From the NCBI GenBank assembly GCA_963930645.1, contig OZ005660.1, forward strand, positions 245,857,082 through 245,921,081: a DNA stretch of 64,000 nucleotides. Reading direction: 5' to 3'. This stretch comes from Salticus scenicus. Its lineage: Eukaryota; Arthropoda; Arachnida; Araneae; Salticidae. Below, piece after piece: positions 12,725-24,112 of this stretch (positions are counted from its first letter, which is position 1; the number at the start of each line of letters is the position of its first letter). The position numbers and the translations under genes are program-made. Below the pieces are notes generated by a model. The model saw only the letters and a program-made list of their open reading frames with translations. It was not told the DNA's origin and did not search any database.

Positions 12725-12818
12725 TTAGAAAGACCCCCACGGAGGGCATTCCCCCTCTAGGCCTAGGACACATCAGGAGTCAATCGGCCTTAAATCCTAC
12801 AACCAACCAACCAACCAA
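12725..12818 (+). mobile_element. 5'-truncated tRNA-derived SINE
   Basis: The sequence from TTAGAAAGACCCCCACGGAG to the (CCAA)n tail matches the 3' part of the full-length SINE at 33637-33866. It is flanked by the direct repeat CCGCAGTGGA (12715-12724 and 12819-12828), which is the target duplication. Truncation at the 5' end suggests incomplete reverse transcription. Confidence 0.88.
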
Positions 12819-12828
12819 CCGCAGTGGA

Positions 12829-13134
12829 GGGGAAAAAACAGATTTTACATAATTTTAATGGAGGAAATGAGAGATTTCGTTTTGTTGAGGGGGAAAGAAA
12901 AATCTATTCAATACATTTTCTTCTAAATAAAAAAGCCTAACATAATTGCGATATATTTGTTTTAAAGTTATTCGGGAAAAACAAATAGATTCAACAAGTT
13001 CAATAATATAGTCTAAAAATAATTAAATAAGAGAGAAATATTGAGAGTAGGATAGAAGTGTACTTACTTCTATTGCTACAATGGTTCTAAAATCTAATAA
13101 AATAAGTTTATTAAGAACATTAACCCATTTGTTG
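12829..13134. other. Spacer
   Basis: AT-rich, no feature seen. Confidence 0.5.
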
Positions 13135-13136
13135 TA

Positions 13137-16090
13137 CAGTCACCCCCCCCCCCTTTCCAAAAAAAAAAAAAAAAAAAAACGCCACCCCCACCTAATTTCG
13201 CCATAAATTAACGTAGAAACATGCGGCTGGTACCTATCGATCTGTAATAACGTCTAGTTTTTAATGGTGTAGTTAGATTTTGCTTAAGGGGTTATCTACA
13301 TATTAAAACTGTATAAACTTCATTTCTTCAACGAGGACCCCTAATTTTGACCTCATACTCAGATTTGTGAGATCAAGGCAGTTTGGAAAACCTACCTATT
13401 TATATACTTAAAATCAATTCTAAACAGAGTTACACGTGAAAATCTGTTAGGGGACCGTCTATACATTTAGAAAATATAAATCATGATCTACCACCCAATA
13501 TACATTATTTATTAAATTTCACACCGGAAAAAGTTCAGATATGTTAGTTATAAAAAATATATATATATATATATCTAATTCGGAGAACTTTCTATGTTAA
13601 TTTATGAATTAAAATATTTTTATTGGTTTCTATTTATTAAACATTGAATAGTTAAATATATCACTTCACACGAAGAAAATTAAATAGCTTGAATCATATG
13701 AACCTTACAATGTTGAATTACAAAAATCTAGATACCAAGCTAAAAGAACAATAGAAATAATGATAATAATATCAATAGCGGAGGAAGAAAGAAAATAAAA
13801 AGTGTTTAATATTTAATAAAAAGAATTATCTACTTCTTGTTGGGTATATTTTTATTGTATACAGTAAGCCCCGCATGAAAGTGTTACATTTAATCTTAGT
13901 TAAGTTTTACATTTAATCTTAGGTGTACAAACCAACAATAGATAATATACAAAAATATAAATAACAAGATTTAAACTAAAATCTGAGAAAGAATATTTAA
14001 CATTTTCGTGACTGCTGACGTAGTTTCACGTCATTTGGAAATATGTAACTTCTCCAGTGGGCGTTTCATCCACAATCCGTGTTTTACGATATTTCTTAAG
14101 AATATTCCTTATATTCATATTTATATAAACAAAGTAATATGAATACAAATACTTTCACTAGAAAGAGTATAATTATTATGTATATTCATATGAAAATAAA
14201 TATGGTTATAGAAAAAACAGTTTCCTATTGCCTAGAACGAGTATTCCCCGTTCTGCAGCCGTCTACTGTACTTGAATTCTTATTTTGAGATGCGTAAAAT
14301 CTATATCTTTAAAAGTAATAAGACATATTACATTGTTTTCCCATAATAAATGTGAATTTTACGCCGTGATTAAAATAATCGAAAATAAAAAGTATTGCGC
14401 TTTGTTTCAATAATATATTTAATGAAAAAAAAAAATCTTCCACTGTTTGATTTTGTATTAAAAAACATTAAATAAAAATTTAATATTATGTTACGTCATG
14501 CGATAAAATTTAAATAACACAAAGTTTGCAAACGTACAGTAAACAAATGCGAAAATGCCATAACAAATTTAAAACAGAAAATTCTTCTGAAAAAATCTTA
14601 TAAAAATTATTAAATGTTAATTATAATAATTAAAAAAAAAAAAAGAAAGAAATGCGTATTCCTCTTTCAAACGATAATCCTCGCCTTACCGCGTTTCCTA
14701 AATTATGATATTTAAATTGAGGTGTACGAACCCTGCAATATTCAAGAAAAAATAAGAGGGACAACTGACTTAAAATAGAATTTTAGCAGTGAGAAACTGG
14801 GAAAAGTTATGTAACACTTAAGAAGAAAGACTTGACATTTCAGGATCGGGTATATTCATAGCTGCCAATATTTAAATTTATTCCGGAGTACTTTTTGCCC
14901 CGCCTTTATTGCGCACCACTTTCTTTGTAGAAAAAGTTTCTTTAATACATAATTTCGATAAAATAAGACAAAATACTTTTAACAAATAAGTGGCACGAAT
15001 TAGAGGCGGGGCTAAAATTACTCCGGAATAAATTAAAATATTGGCAGCAACGAAAGCCACACCTTTACACAATTTTCTAAAACTTTACATTATAGAACAA
15101 ATTTTTTCTACATATTTGCAATTAAATCATTTAAATTTTGTCTTCAGCATTCGATGTATTAAATGCCAGTGACATTTATGCGTTCCACTGTTATACATAG
15201 AGTCAAATACGAATATGCAAACTAGTTTTTTTAATATTGTTTCTGCAATATGGAGGCAGGGCTTCACTTTTTTATGGAATTCTTTCACAATCTCTCGTCT
15301 GCATTGCGATAATTTTATAAAAATTAGCCAGTTTGTATGATACACGTCGAAATGTTGCTTAGAAAGCAATTAGAATAACAGAAATATAAATTAAAATTGT
15401 TTTTCGTCAAAATATATACAGATATTTACTTACAGATGATAGAAATTATGACAGGTGACGGCCCCCTAAACGCAGTAAAAAATGAAATATCACTGTAACT
15501 CATAAAATAATGTTAGGTGCGAGATGTAAATTTGGAAACCCATGTTTTTGACGATGCCCGTTCTATTCATGCAAAAATTAACATAGGTCATAATTCATAA
15601 TTTTTTCAAATATGAAATTATTAATTATTTTCCTAATTCAAAAAATGTTTTTTTTATCAAAAATATTCATGTAATATTTTTGGGTCACTTCATTTTATCG
15701 TATAAAAAAGCAGAATTTGATTATCATAATTATTTTGGAAGATATGAATTAATGTTTGTCATATTCATTTAACATTAGCATCCTCATATTTTAACAGCTT
15801 ATAAACTCTATGAAAAATTGAGCAAAATATATAAACTATATACGATTTTCCGCGATGATTTGATCCAAAGAATTCAAATAAATTATAAAAAATTGGGGTA
15901 ACCATTGAAAAAAATGATATTGATGCCAGTTTTAATATGTAGACGACCCCTTAAGCAAAATATAACTATACCATTATAATCTAGACGTTATTACAAAACG
16001 ATTGGTACCAATCACATGTTTCTACGACAACTTCTGGCGAAATTAGGTGGGGTGATGGCGTTTTTTTTTTTTTGGGGGGGGGGGTGACTG
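13137..16090. mobile_element. 2.95 kb element with ~180 bp terminal inverted repeats
   Basis: The left terminus 13137-13316 and the right terminus about 15912-16090 are inverted repeats, both starting CAGTCACCCCCCCC and then sharing CACCTAATTTCGCCA, GTAGAAACATG, TAATAACGTCTAG and TTTTGCTTAAGGGGT. TA flanks both ends (13135-13136 and 16091-16092). The TA duplication and CAGT start suggest a Tc1/mariner-like element, but no transposase is visible in the 2.6 kb interior, so it is probably non-autonomous or has lost its gene. It carries a nested MITE at 14861-15048. Confidence 0.82.
14861..15048. mobile_element. 188 bp MITE nested in the 2.95 kb element
   Basis: The ends GCTGCCAATATTTAAATTTA and, reverse complemented, GCTGCCAATATTTTAATTTA are inverted repeats; the arms continue through TTCCGGAGTA and GCCCCGCCT. 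The 64 residue ORF across it is the MITE read through and not a gene. Superfamily is not assigned. Confidence 0.75.
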
Positions 16091-16980
16091 TACATTGAGA
16101 AAGCTTCAGTGTTGACCTTAGAGGAGAGATAACCCTAGAGAGAGCATCCCCGAACGAAATCTTCTGCCAACATCGAAACCACGTGACTGAGGGACACCGT
16201 ATTCGGACAGGGGAGTGTTTTACATGTATTTGAATGGGGATATCTGCTATGCTACCGAAGAAATGGTGAAATACTTCGTTGCATTTGGTTCTAGAGAAAA
16301 ATTTCTCAATGGAGAACCTATAATAGGGTGGTTCGAAAAAAACTTTTTTTTAAATTTCAGATCGCTACAGTGCACAAAAGTTGCCATTGGCAAAGACATA
16401 AAAAAAGCACTAATTATTATTTTTTTTATTAATTTGTCCTCCGGTCGCGCAATGCCATCGAGTTTAAGAAAAAATTGTGAAAAACCTTAATTTTTCATAT
16501 TTTTTTAAGCACGCCATATGGTTTTATTTGCGTTCCTATCCCATGAATTAACTACTAAAAGTATGTGAAATCAATATATATGCACTTATTATACATTTGT
16601 TTCATATCTTCCGGTCGTGCAACATAGTACAAAATGAGTAAAATTAGTAGTTTTTGCAAAATTTCAAAGTTTGACTGTTTAGTACATTTTAATCATATGA
16701 CTTTTAGAGATGCTATAGTTTAATTCTAATACAATAATATATTTAAAATCCAAGCATATAAGATAAACGAGGCTATAAGATAGGCGTGGCGTACGTGACG
16801 AATGCAAGCGATGCGCGCGCAGCGCAAACAGTCGCAGCCATTATCGTTTCCCGCTATTTCCTTCAGTCTGCTCATGCCGCTACCTCGAAACAGTACTACA
16901 TTGTGTTCTACTTAAGTCCTTATTTTTCTGTCTACTTTTGCGTTCAGTGTTTGTACTTGAATACGACAGTTATTGATACA

Positions 16981-17574
16981 ATGGATGTGCCAAAGAAAGT
17001 TGGTATAGGTACAATAACTAAAAAAGATTTTTAGTGCCCTATTTTTGGTCACCCACGAGACTTGTTACACAACAAGCTTCCTACTCATGAAGATGTCCTT
17101 CGCTGCTGCTTTCAACAGAGATTCAACCTAGCTGTGACAATAAACAACAAGAGTGTATCTTTTTCAAGAGTAGCCTCAACAGTGGCAAAGAAAATTATCG
17201 GTTTATATGACAAAGCCTCAATCCCAACTGTTACGAAGTACAGAGTCATCCAGCTAATTAGTTCTTACTACGAATCATGCAGTAAACTCAGAAAGTCGTT
17301 TCATCGTGCCGAATACAAACCAGCATTCAAACTTAGACTTGACAATTTCAAGAAGAAAGGATGCTCCTTTTTTGATATCGCGGCGTGTAAATGTGTAATA
17401 TTTGCTAATGTCTTTTCATGTAAGAAATCTCCAGATACATGTGTATGTCCTCTAAGTGTGAACTGCATTTGTGAAAGAAAAAAAAAATGCACCTTTGGAA
17501 TTAAAGTTTATGTACTTGCACATTTACACGCCGCGACATCAAAAAGAGAGCATCCTTTCTCCTTGAAATTGTGA
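16981..17574 (+). pseudogene. Left-arm copy of the snap-back element gene
   Basis: Translation starts MDVPKKVGIGTITKKDF and meets TAG, then continues in the same frame through CPIFGHPRDLLHNKLPTHED, RCCFQQRFNL, SYYESCSKLRK and FDIAACKC. The right-arm copy has GAG where this copy has TAG, so the stop is a point mutation. The protein is rich in paired cysteines (RCC, CKC) and its frame runs on through the central loop into the opposite arm, so the real C-terminus was lost when the inverted duplication formed. I do not recognise the domain; a transposon-encoded protein is likely from context only. Confidence 0.7.
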
Positions 17575-17656
17575 AGTTTAAGTTTGAATGCTGGTTTATT
17601 TTTGTCACGATGAAACAACTTTTTGAGTTTACTGTATGATTCGTAGTAAGAACTAA

Positions 17657-17925
17657 TTATCTAGATGACTTTGTAACAGTTGGGATCGAGGCTTTGTCAT
17701 ATAAATCGATAATTTTCTTTGCTACTTTTGAGGTTACTCTTGAATAAGATACACTCTTGTTGTTTACTGTCACAGCTAGGTTGAATCTCTGTTGAAAGCA
17801 GCAGCGAAGGACATTTTCATGCGCAGGAAGCTTGTTGTGCAACAAATCTCGTGGGTGACCAAAAAAGGGCACTCAAAATCTTTTCTAGTCATTGTACCTA
17901 TGCCAACTTTCATTGTTACATCCAT
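17657..17925 (-). pseudogene. Right-arm copy of the snap-back element gene
   Basis: Reading from 17925 gives MDVTMKVGIGTMTRKDFECP, which lacks the stop seen in the left arm. One base is missing in the T-run near 17866, after which the frame PFFGHPRDLLHNKLPAHENV continues, and a 7-base deletion near 17665 relative to the left arm ends the frame. The arms differ at many third positions, so they have diverged since duplication. Function unknown, as for the left copy. Confidence 0.7.
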
Positions 17926-18460
17926 TGTATCAATAACTGCCGTATTCAAGTACAAACACTGAACGCAGAAGTAGAATATGGACTTAAGCAGAACACAATC
18001 TAGAACTGACTAGATTTAGCGGCATGAGCAGACTGAAGAAAATAGCGGGAAACGATAATGGCTGCGACTGTTTGCGCTGCGCGCGCATCGCTTGCATTCG
18101 TCACGTATGCCACGCCTATCTTATAGCCACGTTTATCTTATATGCTTAGATTTTAAATATATTACTGTAATAGAATTAATCTATAGCATCTCTAAAAGTC
18201 ATATGATTAAAATGTACTAAACAGTCAAACTTTAATATTTTGCAAAAACTACTAATTTTACTCATTTTGTACTATGTTGCGCGACCGGAAGATATGAAAC
18301 AAATGTTTAAAAAGTGCATACATATTGATTTTACATACTTTTAGTAGTTAATTCATGGTATAGGAATGCAATTAAAACCATCTGGAAAAATTAAGGTTTT
18401 TCACATTTTTTTGCTAACTTCGATGGCATTGTGCGACCGGAAGACAAATTTATTAAAAAA

Positions 18461-18527
18461 CTAGTATGTTGTGGCCACCACATGACTTTCTTCTATCTTT
18501 TCCTATACAAATTCACTCAGCAACAAT

Positions 18528-18560
<33 letters not shown>

Positions 18561-19605
18561 TGGGACTTTGACAAAATTTTGGGTAAAATATGAAAAATAT
18601 TCTAAGTTTGTCAAAACACGGAAACCGTGGGACTTTGACAAAATTAGGGGAAAAAAGCAAAAATTAGTTTAAGTTTGTCAGAACACGGAAACCGTGGGAG
18701 TTTGATAGAATTAAGGGGAGAGGAAAAAAAAAAGTGGGACTTTAACAAATTTTCACATTTTACCCAAAATTTTGTCAAAGTCCAACTTTTTTTTCCCTCT
18801 CCCCTTAATTCTATCAAACTCCCACGGTTTCCGTGTTCTGACAAACTTAAACAAATTTTTGCATTTTCCCCCAATTTTGTCAAAGTCCCACGGTTTCCGT
18901 GTTTTGACAAATCTAGAATAATTTTCACATTTTGCCCAAAATTTTGTCAAAGTTTGTCAAAACACGGAAACCGTGGAACTTTGACAAAATTAGGGGAAAA
19001 ATGCAAATATATGTTAAAGTTTGTCAAGACACAGAAACCGTAGGACTTTGACAAAATTAGGGGAAAAAAGCAAAAATTAGTTTAAGTTTGTCAGAACACG
19101 GAAACCGTGGGAGTTTGATAAAATTAAGGGGAGAAAAAAAAAAAAAAAATTCTAAGTTTTTTTTTCGTAAAAAGTAAAAAAAATCGATAACTTTGTTTTA
19201 AATTATCACAGATTTATAGTTCAACCATTCGTTTTAAAGGTACTGACGAGACCTTTCGAAAGATACCCATCTTGAAAATTTTTGCCTTTATCACCCTGTT
19301 GAAAATTTAGAAAAAGCGGGATGGCAACGCAACCTGTAAGACGATTTTTACCAAAAGTTGATAGGCACTAATTTATGTCAAGGTGCAACTGCATACCAAT
19401 TTGTATGAAATTCTGTGCAGTAGTTCCAGAGATACAGTTGCCACAAAATTTTGTCACACACACACACACAGACAGACAGACAGACATTTTCTAAAAATGG
19501 TAAAATCGTGTTCTACATCTCTCAAAACGTGTAAATCCATCAAAAACCCGAAATCGAAAATTTTTACGAATCCAATACTTTCTTCTATTGAAGATAGAAG
19601 AAAGT
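18461..19605. repeat. Dispersed repeat inserted in the right arm, with hairpin end
   Basis: The intact left arm reads straight across the point where this block interrupts the right arm, which fixes the limits. ACTTTCTTCTATCTT near 18485 recurs inverted at 19591-19605, and the right end alone folds as a hairpin (ACTTTCTTCTATTG then AAGATAGAAGAAAGT). The right part, with GTAGTTCCAGAGATACAG, (CA)n then (GACA)n and ATTTTCTAAAAATGG, recurs at 37590-37649 joined to 46942-47065. The family is unidentified. Confidence 0.75.
18560..19130. repeat. Array of ~75 bp units in alternating orientation
   Basis: Units centre on the palindrome CACGGAAACCGTG and the words GGGACTTTGACAAAATT and AAGTTTGTCA. They run forward at 18560-18760, in reverse at 18765-18945 and forward again at 18946-19130. 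All ORFs over the block are readings of the repeat. This could form large secondary structures. Confidence 0.8.
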
Positions 19606-19704
19606 AATAATAATTAGTGCTTTTTTCATGCCTATACCAATGGCAACTTTTGTGCACTATAGCGATCTGAAATTTAAAAAAAAAGTTTTTTTCGAACCAC
19701 CCTA

Positions 19705-20440
19705 ACCTATAACCTTTCACAGTCATATATATATATCTAAACTGTATTCCTATAAAATCATAATATTAAAACAAATAGACTTTTTAATGAAGGAAATCCA
19801 AATTATTCGCATAATCATGTGTTTTATATACAGTTTTTTAAAAATTTATGGAAAAATAATTTATTATATTAATGTTTTTGAGTAGTTAAATGTTTGATTT
19901 TTTCGTTTTTCATGATTTTTACTTATTATTTTCTTAAAAACTGAGAAATAATGAAAGAAATTTCAGTTACATCTTTCAATCCAGATTTGTCGCGATTTGG
20001 CGAAATATTGAAATGTCTAATAAGTTTGATGCATAATTGTATTTTTGTGTTTTACGTCATTTTGCGGTGTTTGAAAAATAAATTATTGTATTGTTTGCAA
20101 AAAGCATAAAGAAATATATTTTATTTTTTATTTACAAATTAGAATTCTTTTTTCCCCCATATGTACTTTATTATGAATTTAGAGATTTTTGCGTATTGAC
20201 GATCTGTTTGCATTTATAATGTTAGATTGAGAGAGTAAAATTTGTCTCTTTATTTCTTACAAGGCAAAATTTAATCCCATATAAAATTAACAAATTGTTT
20301 CATATAAGAATTTTTATTTAAAAAATATTTTATTATTAAAATTTATAAATATTATAATTTATAATTTCTTTACTTTGCTTTTCTATGCTCTGTAGAATAT
20401 AGTGTATTTATTTATTTATGATTCATTTTTTCTTCTTCTT
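19705..20440. other. AT-rich spacer
   Basis: No gene, RNA or clear repeat seen apart from a short (AT)n at 19724-19734. Confidence 0.5.
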
Positions 20441-20449
20441 TATTCAAAG

Positions 20450-20970
20450 GATTTGAAATGATAAGATTTATAAAAAATTTCGTCTCCCGGTTTTCAATGA
20501 ATTTACAGTTTTGAGGTGATCTATACACGTTTGGAGCTTTTTTAGAAAATATCCACCTCTCTCCTGTCTCTTCTGTGTGTGGGGGAGAGAGAGACCAAAA
20601 ATTTGTGGCTTCTCTATATCAAGAACTAATGCACTAATTTACTTTTTTTTTTTTTCAATCTTGAATTTAGTACCTATCAACTTCTTGTGAAAATCGCCCA
20701 ATAAGTGGCACTGCTGTACAGCGATTTCTCTAATTTACGGGAATGCTGTGTCTCTGCTTCTGTTCCGTAAAATTACACGAAACTTGGTATGCGAGAGGAT
20801 AATTACAGAAATTATGTCAACTTGAATATATATTGTTCGACAGGTGGCGCTGGTATGATGCAGCTTTTTTCCCTTGTGCAGAAAGGCTATATCTCAGCTT
20901 TTATAAGAAAAATGCTTTTTTATGATAAATGCATCGGAAACGTGTGTAATATCTTGTTCATGCGTTTATT
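20450..20970 (+). repeat. Dispersed repeat, family shared with 38.4 and 47.4-47.9 kb
   Basis: Blocks TTTTCAATGAATTTACA, AAATCGCCCAATAAGTGGCA and AGGCTATATCTCAGCTT recur in order near 47435-47475, 47630 and 47805, and partly near 38490-38710. A 64 residue ORF at 20789-20983 lies in it and is not considered real. Confidence 0.6.
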
Positions 20971-21346
20971 TATTTCATTATAATTATTTCTCATGGTGTA
21001 TTTAAATTCGACCTTTTAAATTTTTTTCCCTCTGATATACATTTATTTATTTACTTTTTTTTTTTTCTTTGTGGTTGTCTACTGCAAAACGATTATAAGG
21101 CATTGTTGATGTCTGAAACAAATTATCCTCTACCTTTTGTCCTAATGACAAAAAGTAAACATTTTTTCATTCAAAGAAGGGTATATTATTCAAAATGCAA
21201 CAATACATTTCTTAGGATTTAAGCGTAACAAAGAATATTTTAAATAATTCAAAAATTAATGGCCCTTAAACTACATTATTATTATTTTTTAAACCTTCAT
21301 AAATGTACTCAATGTACAATGTACCTTGTATGTTATTTTCATTTAG

Positions 21347-21384
21347 CTTTCCTAAAGATAAAAACAGATGGAAATTACAGGAAG
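21347..21384 (+). other. Possible THAP-like exon relic
   Basis: A polypyrimidine-like tract ending ATTTAG is followed by 38 bases that read FPKDKNRWKLQE and then by the donor GTAAGA. The FPKD...R..W pattern is typical of the middle of THAP DNA-binding domains, which occur in P-type transposases and host proteins. Without flanking exons this is weak, and chance is possible. Confidence 0.25.
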
Positions 21385-22278
21385 GTAAGATTTTAAGAGA
21401 AAAGGTTTTAAAGGCATTGACCATTCCCGTTTATGTTCAAAAAATTTCTTGCCAGATAATTTTCATAAAAATAGATTTGGAAGCACTTGGTTAAAAACGG
21501 ATGCAGTACTAACTGTATTTAAATTTCCAGAGAATTGTCCCTATTTACATTTGTTATAAAAATCAGATAGTCATTTTCACGTTTAATGACGGCTCGAATT
21601 AACATTTAAAAATTATTTATAACTAATTTTTCGAACTATTCAAGTGACCCTAGCAAAATTATATTTGTAGCAGGTAAAATAATGGAGAAAAATGTTCTGT
21701 AATTTCGACAAGGTAAAAGATTTCTAACGGCGAGCTGTAGCCAAATGTGGTTGCCTCCCTGTCACGTGACTAAGGTGAAAATCATTCAATGTTGACCTAA
21801 ACTTTTCAACCCCATTTTTCCCTGCATGCGCTCTCTATCAGTATCTCTCCTCTAAGGTGTTGACCGGCATTTCAACATTTATGAGAGATAGGTAAAAAGA
21901 AGTTAAACAATAATTATATGAGTGCGAAGTATTAAGGAATTTGATTTTTACTTCTTTATAGACTATGGAAACTAATAAAGTAAATTTAAAAAGAATATTG
22001 ACAATCGTGTTGCAATTTGTAGATGGAGAAAGATTGGGAAACAAAAAAGTACCGCAGAGAATTTGATTGCCGCTCGCTGGCTGAATTTAACAAGAGATTC
22101 GGGGGTGGGGGTAATTGCATGAATAAGAAATATTGAAAGACATTACTTCTTTACACCTTCTGGAATCTCATAAAGCCAGATATAAGAGAATACTGACATT
22201 TATACTATGGATGGATAAAGGTTATAAATGAAAACCTGTCATACAACATTTGATCGACAATTGTTTTTTTCGACGTAT

Positions 22279-22316
<38 letters not shown>

Positions 22317-22589
22317 TTTAAGCGAAAGATAATAATTAAAAATTGAAACCTGGAATATTAACTTAAATATCGGAAAACATTCGTCAAAATTAAAAAACAG
22401 AAACCTCGCCCCATCTTTTTACGAAATGCAAAATAAATAGTCTAAAATTAACGTTTTTAAATCTGATTTTAAGAAATTATTAGAAAAATGGGAAAAATAC
22501 ACATTTAAACGTAAAAAAGGGAGATACGGCTTGAAAAATCTTCCATGAAAAATGGGAGTTGGCAAGTCTGCAACGACCACACAGAAACA
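21385..22589. other. Spacer with a distant inverted match
   Basis: No gene. The block around 21755-21860 (containing TCACGTGAC, and ATCTCTCCTCTAAGGTGTTG) is the diverged reverse complement of 16107-16190. A long T-run lies at 22280-22311. Small ORFs at 21838-22044 and 22419-22613 are not protein-like, although the second overlaps the start of the zinc-finger relic. Confidence 0.45.
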
Positions 22590-22738
22590 ATGTTTTGATG
22601 TTACATAAAGCATTTTTCCGAGATAATTCTTTCAAGTACATTCAATACACATGGCTTTTTTCTGTGCGTAAATACGTAAATGGTTTTTGAGGTATTTCTT
22701 TTGAGAAAACGAACAGAGAAAATTTCACACATATATAA
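22590..22738 (-). pseudogene. C2H2 zinc-finger relic, downstream of Copia
   Basis: On the minus strand the sequence reads YMCEIFSVRFLKRNTSKTIY, VFTHRKKP, then a second worn finger linker. These are finger pieces of the same array found at 32930-36010: the target sequence TTTCACACATATATAGCTTT is typical of that array and is split here by the Copia insertion. Cysteine and histidine positions are partly lost. It is the 3' continuation of the zinc-finger locus and is not functional. Confidence 0.75.
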
Positions 22739-23011
22739 TGTTAAATTAAATCAATCAGAGTCCGATGTTCATGGATATAAGATGAAGTTTAATAATGAAA
22801 AACGTGCAGAAATTGCACTCACGTACATCACGCTAGAGCGTCAGCGTACCCAAGAAACGACAACAAACAAAAGTGTTGCCAAAACATATATATAAAGAAA
22901 ACTTACAGTTATGGTTACATATATGGTAGAAATGAATGACAGTTTAAATGTGATACAAAATAACAGTGATTACATCAAATATAAAACAGTTACTGTGATT
23001 AACTCTCAATA
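22739..23011 (-). repeat. Copia 3' LTR
   Basis: A 273 bp copy. On the minus strand it starts TATTGAGAGTTAATCAC next to the polypurine tract AAGGGTGGG and ends AATTTAACA. The start is TA where TG is usual; both LTRs share this. Confidence 0.92.
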
Positions 23012-24103
23012 CCCACCCTTAATCACATATTAGACCACAATGATTAATTAGTTTACATAATCTAGGTTTTGGTAAGCTTTTTGTAAATAAGTCTGCCAGC
23101 TGATCTTCAGTAGCTATGTATTCAACACTAATAGAATTTAATTTTATAATTTCCCTGATATACTTTAGCTTAATGTCTAGGTGCTTTAATCTAGCACAAT
23201 GATTTTCATTACAGACAGCTTTTATGGCAGATTGATTATCTTCAAAAATTATCATTTTTATTTCTTTACATCCCAAAATTTCTTTTGTTAAGTTATAAAC
23301 AATCACTAAAATTTGAATAGCTTTAGCTAAGGCTAAAATCTCTGCTTCAGTAGAAGACAGAGCTATGGATGTCTGCTTCTTAACATTCCAAATTATTGGA
23401 CAACTGTTTAGCATTAAAATATAACCTGAAATTGATTTTCGATCACGTAAATCAGCCCCCCAATCAGCATCAACATACAGAGAAATGACAATATCATCAC
23501 TACTACACTTAGGAAAAAATAATTTTAGCTCAAGAGTCCCTTTGAGATAACATAACACTCTTTTCAGACCAGTCCAAGCAGCAACTGTAGGTTGCTCTTG
23601 CAATTGACCAAAACAGTTTACAGAGTACAAAATATCTGGTCTAGTTGTCATTGCTAAATATAATAAAGTACCAACAAGTTCACGATAGGGACCTTCAAAA
23701 TGTTCACCATTGTCAAAGTTTGATGCAGTTGCTTTTGGTACAAGTGGTGTATCACAGGGCTTACTATCAGCCATCTTAAGTTTTTCTAAAATTTTCAACA
23801 CATAAGATTTTTGACTTAAACAAAGATGGTTACTGGATTGTTCAAAACATATGCCCAAAAATTCACTGGCAATTTCAGATCTTGACATCTCAAATTTTTG
23901 CTGAAGAAGCTGAATTACCACTTTAACTTCTGATATGTCAGAACCAGAAATCAGCAAATCATCGACGTACAAAACAACTATCATTTCACTGTGATCTGAC
24001 CTTTTTACAAATACACATGGCTCATTATTGAGTTGTTGAAATTTCAGATGAATTATGAAGTCTGTAAATTTCTCGAACCACTGCCTTGGTGCTTGTTTCA
24101 GTC

Positions 24104-24112
24104 CATATAGAC
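24104..24112 (-). other. Frameshift in Copia reverse transcriptase
   Basis: Upstream of this point the frame reads VYKLKKS and downstream, in another frame, SLYGLKQAPRQW, which is the conserved Copia RT block. The junction AAAAAGTCTATATGG fits loss of two bases in the serine-leucine codons. This lesion is separate from the nested insertions. Confidence 0.85.

Larger units (their letters stand above)
16326..19702. mobile_element. Snap-back element: long inverted repeat with a gene in each arm
   Basis: The outer ends are GGGTGGTTCGAAAAAAAC and its reverse complement, flanked by TA (16324-16325 and 19703-19704). From each end the sequence runs inward as the same ~1.07 kb arm in opposite orientation (left about 16326-17396, right about 17517-18460 plus 19606-19702), with a central loop of about 120 bp. 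The right arm is interrupted by another repeat at 18461-19605. Each arm holds a promoter-like GC-rich block (around 16790-16850 and 18059-18115) and a damaged copy of one gene. Such elements arise from inverted duplication of a transposon half. The protein family is not one I can name. Confidence 0.85.

Noticed and set aside
18466..19043. ORFs of 65-122 residues with repeated HGNRGTLTKL
   Set aside because: They are translations of the alternating 75 bp repeat array in several frames, not proteins.
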